Positions 12,330 through 19,806 of a DNA stretch of 51,962 bases are shown here, one piece after another; the first letter of the stretch is position 1; each line of letters opens with the position of its first letter. The notes under the pieces were generated by a model, which ran no database searches, was not told the DNA's origin, and was given only the letters and a program-made list of their open reading frames with translations. Source of the DNA: JAVDCA01 sp035764045 (GTDB lineage: Bacteria; Pseudomonadota; Alphaproteobacteria; Rhizobiales; Xanthobacteraceae); NCBI GenBank assembly GCA_035764045.1, contig DASTZX010000256.1:1-51962 (forward strand), read 5' to 3'. The translations under genes were made by a program, and so were the position numbers.

Positions 12330-13346
12330 GTGCCCGAGCCATTCATCGCAGCCGTCGCTGTTCGGTTGAACGTCGCGCGGCGGATGGCGGCGGTGGCCAT
12401 GCTGCTCGCAGCGGCCGCGGCCGGGGCCGCGAGCGGGGCCGAGACGCGCTACCCGCAGCGGCCGGTGATGCTGATCGTGCCCTACGGAGCGGGCGGCGTG
12501 GCCGATACGGGGATGCGCATCCTGGCCGACAAGCTGAGCTCGCGGCTCGGACAGCAGTTCGTCGTCGACAATCGTCCCGGCGCCGGCGGCATCATCGCCG
12601 CCAAGGCGGCCGCCACCGCGGCGGCTGACGGATACACGTTGCTGATGACCGGTAACAACAACGCCATCAGCGTCGCCCTTTTCAAGTCGCTGCCCTACGA
12701 CGTCATGACCGATTTCGCATCGGTCTCGACCGCATCGTTCTTCGACCTCTTGATCGTGACCCGGGCGGGCTCGCCGTTCAAATCCCTGGGCGACCTCATC
12801 GCGGCGGCCCGTGCCAATCCGGGCAAGATCAACATCGGGACCATCAACCCGGGCAGCACCCAGAACCTCGCGGCCGAGCTCTTTCGCAATACGGCCGGAA
12901 TCAATGTGACCATCGTGCCGTTCCGGACGTCGCCCGACATGGCCGGCGCGATCCTGCGCGGCGACATCGATTGCGCGTTCGAGTTCTTCGCGGCGCTGCA
13001 AGGCCAGATCGCCGACGACAAGGTCCGGGCGCTCGCATCCACCGGCCCGCGGCGCACCGCCTATCTGCCCAATGTCCCCACCGTCGCCGAGAGCGGCGTC
13101 AAGGACTACGAGGTGACGAGCTGGAACGGGATTTCGGTTCCGACCGGAACGCCGAAGGACGTCGTGCAAATCCTCCACGCGGCCATCGCCGATGTGGTGC
13201 GGCTGCCCGACGTGCAGGAGAAGGCGAAGCGGCTCGGCATGGAGATGCGCGCCAGCACGCCGGACGAGATGACGGCTCGCCTCAAGAGCGACGTCGTCAA
13301 ATGGGGAGCCGTCATCGAAAAAGCCGGCATCCCGAAACGGGATTGA
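12330..13346 (+). CDS. Tripartite tricarboxylate transporter substrate-binding protein (TctC/Bug family)
   Basis: A 338-residue periplasmic binding protein. After a signal peptide ending in AAAAAGAASGAE, the mature protein starts with the family's opening YPQRPVMLIVPYGAGGVADT. It continues with VDNRPGAGGIIAAK, DGYTLLMTGNN and the C-terminal GTPKDVVQILHAAI. Bug proteins bind carboxylates or other small polar ligands. GTG 12330 is used because GGGAGGA stands seven bases upstream; ATG 12384 is an alternative that lacks a ribosome site. No tctA or tctB lies nearby. The diheme cytochrome gene starts 37 bp downstream and may share the transcript. Confidence 0.9.
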   Translation: MPEPFIAAVAVRLNVARRMAAVAMLLAAAAAGAASGAETRYPQRPVMLIVPYGAGGVADTGMRILADKLSSRLGQQFVVDNRPGAGGIIAAKAAATAAADGYTLLMTGNNNAISVALFKSLPYDVMTDFASVSTASFFDLLIVTRAGSPFKSLGDLIAAARANPGKINIGTINPGSTQNLAAELFRNTAGINVTIVPFRTSPDMAGAILRGDIDCAFEFFAALQGQIADDKVRALASTGPRRTAYLPNVPTVAESGVKDYEVTSWNGISVPTGTPKDVVQILHAAIADVVRLPDVQEKAKRLGMEMRASTPDEMTARLKSDVVKWGAVIEKAGIPKRD

Positions 13347-13383
13347 GCTTATCCGCATCAGCATTCACGAGGGGACATCAACG

Positions 13384-13938
13384 ATGAACAAGCTCTTTCT
13401 GGGTTGCGGTGCGGCGGCGATCGTCGCGTTCTGTGCGATTCCGGCGCTCGCCGCCGACGGGCTCGAGGCGAGATTGGAGAGTTGCAACGCCTGCCACGGC
13501 GAGAACGGCCAGCCGGCCGACGCGTCCATCCCGATCATCTGGGGCCAGCAGCAGAGCTTTCTGGTCAAGCAGCTGCACGACTATCGCAGCGAGGACCGCG
13601 CCAACCCGGTGATGTCGCCGATCGCGGCGACGATCAAGCCCGAGGAGTGGCGCAAGGCAGCGGCCTATTTCTCATCCAAGACCTGGCCGGCCAAGCCCGC
13701 CGCAGCGTCGGCGTCGCAACCCGATGGCCTCGGCGTCTGCAAGGCATGCCATCAGGAGAACTTCGCCGGCGCGATGTCGGGGCCGCGGCTGGCGGGCCAG
13801 AGCTATCAATTCCTGATCTCCGCGATGAACAGCTTTGCCGACGGAACGCGCAGCAACAACGCCGACATGGCGACGGTGATGCAGGCGCTCTCGCCGGGCG
13901 ACCGGGACAAGATCGCGCGTTATCTCTCGGGGTTGTGA
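13384..13938 (+). CDS. Exported diheme c-type cytochrome
   Basis: A 184-residue periplasmic electron carrier. A signal peptide (1-24, ending ALAAD) is followed by two class I cytochrome c domains. The heme motifs are CNACH (34-38) and CKACH (119-123), with methionines such as the one in NPVMSPIAATIKP as possible axial ligands. Length and two-domain layout recall cytochromes c4. GAGGGG lies nine bases before the ATG. It follows the TctC-family gene by 37 bp. The redox partner is unknown. Confidence 0.9.
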   Translation: MNKLFLGCGAAAIVAFCAIPALAADGLEARLESCNACHGENGQPADASIPIIWGQQQSFLVKQLHDYRSEDRANPVMSPIAATIKPEEWRKAAAYFSSKTWPAKPAAASASQPDGLGVCKACHQENFAGAMSGPRLAGQSYQFLISAMNSFADGTRSNNADMATVMQALSPGDRDKIARYLSGL

Positions 13939-13957
13939 GGCGGCAGGCGCCTCACAA
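13933..13957. terminator. Stem-loop built from both stop regions of convergent genes
   Basis: TTGTGAGGCG (13933-13942) and CGCCTCACAA (13948-13957) pair perfectly over 10 bp around a 5-nt loop. The left arm contains the TGA of the cytochrome gene and the right arm contains the TGA of the convergent hydrolase. It probably ends or protects both messages, although no T run is present. Confidence 0.55.
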
Positions 13958-15250
13958 CGGCGTCTTCACCACCTGGCCGGTCGCCTGCACGAACCAACGT
14001 TCGCTCGTCAGCGGCTTGCCGCTGAGCCGCGCCACCAGCCAGTCGGCGACGAGAGCCGGCGGGAACGGCCCGAGATTGGCGGCTGGCACGTTGCCGACCG
14101 AATGTCGGCTGTCGGCATAGACCACGAGCTGGCGCGGCCCCGTCATGGTGCGGATCATCCGCTCCGTGTGCTCGAGCGGGCTGAGCTCGTCCGCCTCGCC
14201 CGCCACGACCAGATAGGGATTGCGGATCTTGTCGACGTGGCCTTCCCAGGTCAGCGTCTTCACGAAATCGTCGAACTTCGCCTCATCGGTGTAGTTCGAC
14301 ATCCACATGAAGCGCTTCTTGAAGGTCGGCGAGGCCTCCTCGAAGATTGTGTGGCAGCCGGGCTCGAGGCAGGTCGCGATCACCGCCGTCGCCGCGATGC
14401 GCGGCTCGTGCGACGCCACGACGGTGCCGAAGAACGAGCCGAAGCTCGAGCCGGTGACCCCGATCCGCTGCGCGTCGATCTCCGGCCGTGCCGTGAGCCA
14501 ATCGACGACCGCCGGGCCGGCATCGATCCAGTTCTGCATCGAGACATAGACGCCGAGGAGCGGGCTCTCGTACTGGCCCGGACCGTCGATCGCGAGCACC
14601 GCGACCCCACGCGAAAGCCAGCGGTCATTGGCGAGCGCGACCCCGCTCTCCTTGAAGCTGTCCATGCCGGGAATCGAGATGACCACCGGCAGCTTGCCGC
14701 CGGCGTGGCCGGAGGGAAGGTGGAACCAGCCCGGAATCGACTTGCTATTGAAAGGAATGGAGACCGCCTCGACCTTATGATCGGCGAGCCGGGCATAGCT
14801 GGCGTAGCACTCGCGCTTCTTCTCGTGCAGCGCGAGATGCCGCTTGCCGGAATCGTCGTAGGGCCACTCGGCGGCGCCGTAATGAATGGCGGCCATGAAC
14901 CAGTTGTCGCGCGCGGTGACCGGATTGCCGTCGGCCTCCGCCGCCCGCGCCTTGGCCTCACGCCGCCGGGCGGTGCTCTCGAAGGCCGGGCCGATATCCG
15001 CCATCTTCTGCACGCGCGCGCGGATCGCGGCGAAATCGGCATTGGCCTCCACGCCGCACGGCGCCGAGAGATAGAGCGAGCGCGGCTGGTCCCAGTCGAC
15101 GCCGTTGGCGCGGATGATGTTGTCGAGGGCCCAGCGTTGCGCCGCGAAGCGCTTGGTCATGGCGGCGCCCTCTTCCTCGGCGAAGGCGGCGCCGCTTGAC
15201 GCGGCGAGGGTTGCTCCCGCCGCGGAAGCGATGAAACGTCGACGGTCCAT
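13952..15250 (-). CDS. Tat-exported alpha/beta hydrolase
   Basis: A 432-residue hydrolase beginning MDRRRFIASAAGATLAASS, a twin-arginine signal, so it is probably exported folded. The alpha/beta hydrolase core has the nucleophile elbow G-S-S-F-G with S269. The acid is likely in VVAGEADELSP and the histidine in YADSRHSVGN. The central part resembles FrsA/DUF1100 and esterase-type hydrolases (VVISIPGMDSFKES, VLAIDGPGQYESP). It diverges from the lyase gene across a 179-bp gap. The substrate is unknown; an ester or acyl derivative is likely. Confidence 0.85.
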   Translation of the reverse strand: MDRRRFIASAAGATLAASSGAAFAEEEGAAMTKRFAAQRWALDNIIRANGVDWDQPRSLYLSAPCGVEANADFAAIRARVQKMADIGPAFESTARRREAKARAAEADGNPVTARDNWFMAAIHYGAAEWPYDDSGKRHLALHEKKRECYASYARLADHKVEAVSIPFNSKSIPGWFHLPSGHAGGKLPVVISIPGMDSFKESGVALANDRWLSRGVAVLAIDGPGQYESPLLGVYVSMQNWIDAGPAVVDWLTARPEIDAQRIGVTGSSFGSFFGTVVASHEPRIAATAVIATCLEPGCHTIFEEASPTFKKRFMWMSNYTDEAKFDDFVKTLTWEGHVDKIRNPYLVVAGEADELSPLEHTERMIRTMTGPRQLVVYADSRHSVGNVPAANLGPFPPALVADWLVARLSGKPLTSERWFVQATGQVVKTPL

Positions 15251-15429
15251 GGCGATCCTCCCTGTCTATCGTCGCGCCCGGTTCGCGCCGGATGCTTTCG
15301 CAGAGTCTAGGTCAGCGCCCGCGGGGACGCCAGCGTGCCAGCCGCGGCCCTGCCAGCCGCGGCCCTTGCCTTGCGCGCGCGATGGCCGATAGTCGACTGC
15401 GTTCGACCCGTGCGATGAGGAGCCCTGCG

Positions 15430-16797
15430 ATGTCCACCGGCGTCTTCGACTCAATCCTGCTCGGCCACGTGTGGGGCACCGACGAGCTGCGCGCGATCTT
15501 CAGCGACGAAAACCGCGTGCAGAAATGGTTCGACTACGAGGCGGCGCTTGCGCTGACGCAGGCCGAGCTCGGCATCATTCCGCGGGCCGCGGCGGCCGAG
15601 ATCGCCGCCAAGGCAAAGGTGGCGAATGTCGACCTCGCCGCGATCGGCGCCGAGATCCGCCGCATCAAGCACCCGTTGGTGCCGGCCCTGCGCGCGCTGC
15701 AGGCGGCATGCGGCGGCGGCCACGGCGAGTACCTGCACTATGGCCCGACCACCCAGGACGTGCTCGACAGCGGCCTCGTGCTGCAGCTCAAGGAGGCGCA
15801 CGCGATCATCCTGCGCGATCTCAAGGCGGTCGGGCGCGAGCTGTTTCGTCTCGCCGCGGCTCATCGCGATACGCCGATGGCCGGCCGCACCCATGGGGTT
15901 CAGGCGCTGCCCATCACCTTCGGCCACAAATGCGCGATCTGGCTCGCCGAGGCGGGCCGCAACCACGACCGGCTGATCCGGTCGGCCAAATCCAATTTCG
16001 TCGGTGGGCTTACCGGCGCCGTGGGGACGCAGGCCTCGCTCGGCGAGCAGGCCTTCGAGCTCGAGCGGCGCCTGATGGCGCGTCTCGGCCTCGGCGTCGC
16101 CGATATCTCGTGGCAGACCGCACGCGACCGCCTCGCCGCTCATGCGAGCGTGCTCGGACTCCTCGGCGGCGGCATGGCCAAGATCGCCCACGAGGTGATC
16201 CTGCTCAGCCACAACGAGATCGACGAGGTCGCCGAGCCGTTCGATCACGGCAAGGTCGGCTCCTCGACCATGCCGCACAAGCGCAATCCGGTGGTCGCCG
16301 AAGGCGTGGTGGCGATCGGCCGCGCGTTGCGCGGCGCGGTCGCCCTCATGCAGGAGGCGCTGGTGATGGAGCACGAGCGCGACGCGGCCATGTGGCGGCT
16401 GGAATGGAAGGCCATGCCGGAGGCCTGCCTGATGACCGGCGCCATCCTGGCGCAGGGCAAGCACATCCTCGGCGGCCTCGAGGTCCATCCCGACAAGATG
16501 CGGACCAATCTCGATGCGCTCGGCGGCTTCCTGATGTCCGAGCGGGTCATGTTTGCGCTCGCCGACAGGGTCGGCAAGCAGAGCGCGCACGAGCTCGTCT
16601 ATGAAGTGGCGATGCGGGGGATCGCGCAGGGCCTCACCTTCGAGGCGGCGCTGACGGCGGACGCCCAGATCAACAAGGCGCTCGGCACCCAGGAGCTGCG
16701 CGGGCTGCTCGATCCCACGACCTATGTGGGCCACGCGCCCGCAATCGTGGACCGTGTGCTGGCCGAGACGCGGGCTTCGGGCTGGATCGGCGCCTAG
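15430..16797 (+). CDS. Fumarase/aspartase-superfamily lyase (adenylosuccinate lyase / carboxymuconate cycloisomerase type)
   Basis: A 455-residue enzyme of the superfamily that includes adenylosuccinate lyase (PurB) and 3-carboxy-cis,cis-muconate cycloisomerase (PcaB). The superfamily signature GSSTMPHKRNP lies at 277-287, with the catalytic serine loop. Other conserved blocks are YGPTTQDVLDS and AGRTHGVQALP. Because the genome should already have a PurB, and the neighbours are catabolic, a C-N lyase or cycloisomerase acting on a catabolic intermediate is possible. ATG 15430 was chosen for its GAGGAG seven bases upstream and because the superfamily fold begins just after it. Confidence 0.88.
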   Translation: MSTGVFDSILLGHVWGTDELRAIFSDENRVQKWFDYEAALALTQAELGIIPRAAAAEIAAKAKVANVDLAAIGAEIRRIKHPLVPALRALQAACGGGHGEYLHYGPTTQDVLDSGLVLQLKEAHAIILRDLKAVGRELFRLAAAHRDTPMAGRTHGVQALPITFGHKCAIWLAEAGRNHDRLIRSAKSNFVGGLTGAVGTQASLGEQAFELERRLMARLGLGVADISWQTARDRLAAHASVLGLLGGGMAKIAHEVILLSHNEIDEVAEPFDHGKVGSSTMPHKRNPVVAEGVVAIGRALRGAVALMQEALVMEHERDAAMWRLEWKAMPEACLMTGAILAQGKHILGGLEVHPDKMRTNLDALGGFLMSERVMFALADRVGKQSAHELVYEVAMRGIAQGLTFEAALTADAQINKALGTQELRGLLDPTTYVGHAPAIVDRVLAETRASGWIGA

Positions 16798-16800
16798 GCC

Positions 16801-16820
16801 AAAAAGCCGGCGTCACGCCG
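16801..16820 (-). terminator. Intrinsic terminator of the chemoreceptor gene
   Basis: On the minus strand CGGCG-TGA-CGCCG (16808-16820) is followed by GC and five T (16805-16801). The loop TGA is the chemoreceptor's stop codon, so hairpin and stop coincide. The stem is only 5 bp but very GC-rich. Confidence 0.55.
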
Positions 16821-18507
16821 CCTTCGTCCCGGCGAGGAATGCGGCGAGGCCGTCCGTGATTTCACGCGCCTGGCCGGAGAGCTCGCCAGCCGCGGTGAGC
16901 ACCTCCTCGGCGGTGCCGCGGGTCTGCCCGGCCGCCTGCTGAAGGCCGGACACGTTGGAGGAGACCTCGCGCGTCCCCTGTGCGGCTTGCGAGACCGTCC
17001 GGGCGATGTCGTCCGTCGCTGCGCCCTGCTCCTCGACCGCGGCAGCGATGGCGGTCGCGATCCGGTTGATCTCCTCGATCGTGCTCGCGACCTGGCCGAT
17101 GACCTCGACCGCCTCGCTGGTGGCGGTCTGGATCTGGCCGACCTGGCCCGCGATCTCCCCGGTCGCGGTCGCCGTCTGGGCGGCGAGCGCCTTCACCTCC
17201 TGCGCGACCACCGCAAAGCCCTTGCCGGCCTCGCCGGCGCGCGCCGCTTCGATCGTGGCGTTGAGCGCGAGCAGGTTGGTCTGGGCCGCGATCGAGTTGA
17301 TGAGGTCGACCACCTCGCCGATCTTCTGCGCGGCGTCGGCCAGCGCCCGCACAGTCTGGTCGGTCCGCTTCGCCTCCTCGGCGGCACGGCCCGAGATGGT
17401 GGCCGATTCGGTGACCTGCTGGGCAATCTGCCGGATCGAGCCGGCGAGCTCCTCGGTCGCGGCAGCGACGGTCTGGACGTTGGTGGAGGCCTGCTCGGCT
17501 GCCGCCGCCACCGCAGCGGATTGCCGGCTCGCGCCGTCGGCCGTGCCCACCATGGACTGCGCCGCGCCCTGCAGCCTGCGCGCGGCAGCCGACAACGACC
17601 GTGCCACCGCGTCGGTCTTGCCTTCGAATTCACGGGTCAAGTGCTCGAGGCTCTGCGCCCGCGCCACCTTGGTCTCGCGTTCCGCATCGCGATCGGCGCG
17701 CGTGCGATCGACCTCGATCGCGGTCTGCTTGAAGACGAGAAGTGCCCGCGCCAGCGCGCCGACCTCGTCACGCCGCTCGGCGCCGGCGACCTCGACGGTG
17801 AGATCGCCGGAGGCGAGACGACTCATCAGCGCCGCCATCCCGCCGAGCGGGCGCGCCACCTGGACAACCGCGATCCAGGCGAGAATGCCGAGGCCGAGCA
17901 GCGCCGCCAGCCCGCTCACCGCGACCAGCAGGATGGCGGCCGAGCGGCCCTGCTGGATACCGGTCTCCTTGGCGGCTTTCATGCGTTCGTGCGCCCGCGC
18001 CTCGAGCTGACCGAGCACTTGGTCCACCTTCTGGCGCCACACCCGACCCTTGCCGTTGCTCGGCGGCGGAGTGCCTGTCTTAAGAGCCTCGATGATCTGG
18101 GCGCTCTGCTCGCCGCCGACGCCGAGGAATGCCGACATCGCGGCCTTCGCGTCTTCGACCAAACGGCGGTCCTCGCTGTCGACCATGAGGGGGTCCAACG
18201 CATCGATCTTCGCGCTCACCTTCCCCAGCTTGGCCCGGTATTCGGCCGCAAGCTTCTCGGCGGCGTCGACCTTGGTGGAAAGGCGAATATCGCGCTGGGT
18301 GATCGTCGCCTGGTGCAGTTCGCTCACGATGCTGAGCGCGCGCTCGAGCCGCGCGGCATGCTCATCGACGATGGTCGAGACATTGGCCTCGAACACCGCC
18401 AGCAAGTGCCAAGCCATCACCAACGTCGCGACCGCGGCGGCGAGAAACAGGACTCCCGGGATCGCAAGCTTGTGCAGCAGTCTGAGATTACGAACGAAAC
18501 GACCCAT
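16813..18507 (-). CDS. Methyl-accepting chemotaxis protein
   Basis: A chemoreceptor of about 564 residues. The first transmembrane helix (about 12-34, LAIPGVLFLAAAVATLVM) and the second (about 190-212, AAILLVAVSGLAALLGLG) bracket a periplasmic four-helix-bundle-like sensor. A HAMP domain follows (PLGGMAALMSRLASGDLTVEV), then the signalling domain with the tip sequence INSIAAQTNLLALNATIEAARAGEAGKGFAVVAQEV. It would relay periplasmic signals to CheA/CheW, which are not encoded here. ATG 18507 is used; GTG 18516, three codons upstream, is an alternative. A TTAACCCC sequence lies just upstream on the coding strand and may be a CtrA half-site. Confidence 0.93.
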   Translation of the reverse strand: MGRFVRNLRLLHKLAIPGVLFLAAAVATLVMAWHLLAVFEANVSTIVDEHAARLERALSIVSELHQATITQRDIRLSTKVDAAEKLAAEYRAKLGKVSAKIDALDPLMVDSEDRRLVEDAKAAMSAFLGVGGEQSAQIIEALKTGTPPPSNGKGRVWRQKVDQVLGQLEARAHERMKAAKETGIQQGRSAAILLVAVSGLAALLGLGILAWIAVVQVARPLGGMAALMSRLASGDLTVEVAGAERRDEVGALARALLVFKQTAIEVDRTRADRDAERETKVARAQSLEHLTREFEGKTDAVARSLSAAARRLQGAAQSMVGTADGASRQSAAVAAAAEQASTNVQTVAAATEELAGSIRQIAQQVTESATISGRAAEEAKRTDQTVRALADAAQKIGEVVDLINSIAAQTNLLALNATIEAARAGEAGKGFAVVAQEVKALAAQTATATGEIAGQVGQIQTATSEAVEVIGQVASTIEEINRIATAIAAAVEEQGAATDDIARTVSQAAQGTREVSSNVSGLQQAAGQTRGTAEEVLTAAGELSGQAREITDGLAAFLAGTKAA

Positions 18508-18605
18508 CCTGCGCACCGCCCGAGCTTGCCCCTACCGGGCGACCGTGCCCCAACGGGGTTAACGGCGGGTGAATCCAGAACCGTGATCGCCGATCGCGCG
18601 ATCGT

Positions 18606-19538
18606 TCAGAAGAACCCGAGCGACTCGCAGCCCACCCCGGCCGCAAAGCTTCCCTTGGCGCGCCGCCCCGGAATGTCGATCACGTGCACCGAGCCGTCGC
18701 CCTGGCAGGCGACGAAGAGCTCGTCGCCGCGGAACGCCATGTCCATCGGCTGACTGCCGACCTTGATGGCGGTCTGCTCGCGGAATGAGGGGTCGATCAG
18801 GCTCACCGTGTCGCTGTTCAGGCTGGTGACGCCGATCAGGCTGTTGTCGGGCGCGTAGCGCGCGATCTGCGCCGCCTTGGGCACGTCCTTGAGAACGATC
18901 TCGTCGCGCACCTCGCCCGCTCGGGTGTCGATGAGAAAGAGCGTGGGCTGCGCGTCGTCGACCGCGACCACCGTACGGCCATCGGCTGAGATCGCGATGC
19001 CGGCGAGCGGACGCGGCGTCTTGATCTTGCCGATGAGCTTGCGCCGCGGCAGGTCGATCACCGAGACGGTCGCATCCTCCTCGTTCTCGGTGTAGAGCCG
19101 CTCGCCATCCGGCGAGATGATCAGGCGATGGCCGTTCCGCGAGCCCGAGTCGATCGCCTCCACTACCTTGTCGGTCTTGGGGTCGATCACCGCAACCGCG
19201 GCGCTGTTCTCGCAGGTGATGTAGATCAGCCCGTCCGGCCCGAGCTTGAGCGTGTGGGGAGCGATGTAGGGCCGCAGATCGATCGTGCCGACATGGGCAC
19301 GCTTGTCGAGATCGAACACGCAGAGGAAATGCTGCGGATTGGGGTTGCGGCCGTGGATGCCGTCGCCGAAGATCGGCACGTAGGCGCGTGCAGTCGCCGG
19401 CATGACCAGCAGCTCGTGCACGGTGCGCGGAAAGCCGTCGATCACCACCTCGGTCGCGAACGTCGTCGGATCGAGAAACAGCACCTTCCCGCCCATCTTG
19501 TCGACCGCGATCATTCCGCGCGCAGGCTCGGTGGCCAT
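18606..19538 (-). CDS. YncE-like beta-propeller protein
   Basis: A 310-residue protein made of repeated beta-propeller blades, seen as recurrent V-VID-P-T/K units (VAVIDPKTDKVVEAID, VSVIDLPRRKLIGKIK, LFLIDTRAGEVRDEIVL, VHVIDIPGRRAKGS). Such YVTN-type propellers usually bind partners or cofactors. There is no obvious signal peptide, although many relatives are periplasmic; an in-frame start further upstream was not found. It has the reverse orientation to the BenD-like and MaoC block further on. The function is unknown. Confidence 0.8.
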   Translation of the reverse strand: MATEPARGMIAVDKMGGKVLFLDPTTFATEVVIDGFPRTVHELLVMPATARAYVPIFGDGIHGRNPNPQHFLCVFDLDKRAHVGTIDLRPYIAPHTLKLGPDGLIYITCENSAAVAVIDPKTDKVVEAIDSGSRNGHRLIISPDGERLYTENEEDATVSVIDLPRRKLIGKIKTPRPLAGIAISADGRTVVAVDDAQPTLFLIDTRAGEVRDEIVLKDVPKAAQIARYAPDNSLIGVTSLNSDTVSLIDPSFREQTAIKVGSQPMDMAFRGDELFVACQGDGSVHVIDIPGRRAKGSFAAGVGCESLGFF

Positions 19539-19740
19539 TTCCGGTGTTCCTTTTCCCTCGATCAGCGAATTGCGCCTGTCATTTTAGCGAATGGCGCAGT
19601 CCGCGTCCCGGCAGCCGATGCCCGCCCGCGAATCGCGCGAGCTGATCCTCGATCCGAACACGGAAGTGATGATCTCTCGCGCAGAGGACGCCGTCCCCAA
19701 TCTGCGCGGTGGCCCCGCCCCTTGCATGACATGTCCTGCG

Positions 19741-19768
19741 GCCCATCCGCCCGTCAGTGCGGATGGGC
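19741..19768 (-). terminator. Stem-loop downstream of the OmpA-like gene
   Basis: GCCCATCCGC (19741-19750) pairs perfectly with GCGGATGGGC (19759-19768) around an 8-nt loop, about 39 bp after the stop of the OmpA-like gene on the minus strand. No T run follows. It is either a Rho-dependent 3' end or a stabilising hairpin. The rest of the 19539-19806 gap holds no recognisable gene. Confidence 0.5.
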
Positions 19769-19806
19769 TGCAGTCCTTGATCCTGCCTTCGCGTCGGGAC
19801 GTTCGC

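Noticed and set aside
18606..19538. Possible PQQ-linked or methylamine dehydrogenase-type propeller enzyme.
   Set aside because: Lacks the tryptophan-docking or cofactor motifs of these enzymes; kept as a YncE-like propeller.
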